Shown here piece by piece: positions 5,911 to 6,167 of a stretch of DNA of 6,167 nt. The stretch lies in NCBI GenBank assembly GCA_038223055.1, contig JBBRHF010000220.1:1-6167 (forward strand), written 5' to 3'. How positions within the stretch are numbered: the first letter of the stretch is position 1; the number at the start of each line of letters is the position of its first letter. Made by a program: the position numbers and the translations under genes. This stretch comes from JBBRHF01 sp038223055. GTDB taxonomy: Bacteria; Actinomycetota; Actinomycetes; JACCUZ01. A model generated the notes under the pieces. It was not told the DNA's origin. It worked only from the letters and a program-made list of their open reading frames with translations, and ran no database searches.

Positions 5911-6167
5911 CAGTCGGACCCGATCGACGTCGAGCGGCGCGTCCGGGCGGTGGCCATTTCGTACAGGTCATCGGCTTGGGCGTCGGTAAACGGGCGCAGC
6001 GCGACGTCATCCACGATGGGCAACGCCGCGTTGGCGAGTTTGCGGAGCCGGGTGGGGCAGCTGCGGTCGGCGTGCCCGCCGGCCAGGTGCGCGAACAACC
6101 GGTTGGCGGTGGTGAACTGGACCGGCAGGTTACGCTGGCACGCCAGGTGCCCGAGTACCGCAGCGAG
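5910..6167 (-). mobile_element. istB: IS21-family istB helper ATPase, partial
   Basis: The minus frame enters from the right edge and covers 85 residues to TGA 5912-5910. LAAVLGHLACQRNLPVQFTT follows where the Walker A box would lie (outside the window); LPIVDDVALRPFTDAQADDL is the Walker B region, with DDV where IstB usually has DDF, followed by YEMATARTRRSTSI. IstB is the ATP-driven target-selection partner of the IstA transposase. The protein breaks off at TSIGSD, exactly where the conserved Ser-Asn-Arg (SNR) motif should follow, so about the last third is missing and the element is inactive. Its stop overlaps the first ATG of the GH16 frame as TGATG, which is an accident of the junction, not an operon. 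Confidence 0.75.

Noticed and set aside
1..6167. tRNA genes, rRNA or CRISPR arrays
   Set aside because: No T-arm-like GGTTCGAATC pattern in a cloverleaf context and no regularly spaced direct repeats were seen on either strand.

Overview
The window reads as high-GC actinobacterial DNA. GC-rich codon third positions, GTG starts, GTGA stop/start overlaps and family resemblances all suggest a Frankia- or Pseudonocardia-like genome; the genus is inference, not shown. Nearly every recognisable gene lies on the minus strand, and most are broken. The window is a mosaic of gene fragments and transposase scraps around one clearly intact gene, and I see no complete new system.

Right end (about 5000-6167): the 3' part of an IS21-type istB helper gene is cut by the window edge and joined directly to a secreted-type GH16 (laminarinase-like) glycoside hydrolase. 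The GH16 gene keeps its EIDIME catalytic motif but is split over several frames. Its remnant stops after a NIRLNMQVGG stretch. About 190 bp of unassigned, protein-like sequence follows, then the C-terminal end of an ISKra4-like transposase on the plus strand.

Centre (3506-4703): a cytosolic diguanylate cyclase with an N-terminal SnoaL/NTF2-like domain, a short coiled coil and a GGEEF domain is intact over 349 codons. A 54-codon frame with a good ribosome binding site overlaps its start. It is followed by about 400 bp with no supported gene.

Left half (1-3102): a leaderless-type promoter serves the N-terminal, DNA-binding part of a transposase-like protein. This is cut and fused to a DUF433-type antitoxin-like fragment, which is cut in turn at the start of an EVE/PUA-like gene that has lost its own start. 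The EVE gene runs by a GTGA overlap into the C-terminal remnant of an Eco57I-type (type IIG) restriction-modification enzyme with two frame changes and a stop. A second GTGA overlap leads to an unrecognised, frameshifted partner gene, and then to a small DUF7662-like gene with a strong ribosome binding site.

Read together, the left half is the eroded edge of a defence island (restriction-modification, modified-base reader, antitoxin-like protein) broken up by transposition and deletion. The diguanylate cyclase is a housekeeping-type signalling gene left standing among the debris. Because lesions are so frequent, sequencing indels must be excluded before calling all of this biological decay, but the truncations and junctions cannot be explained by single-base errors.
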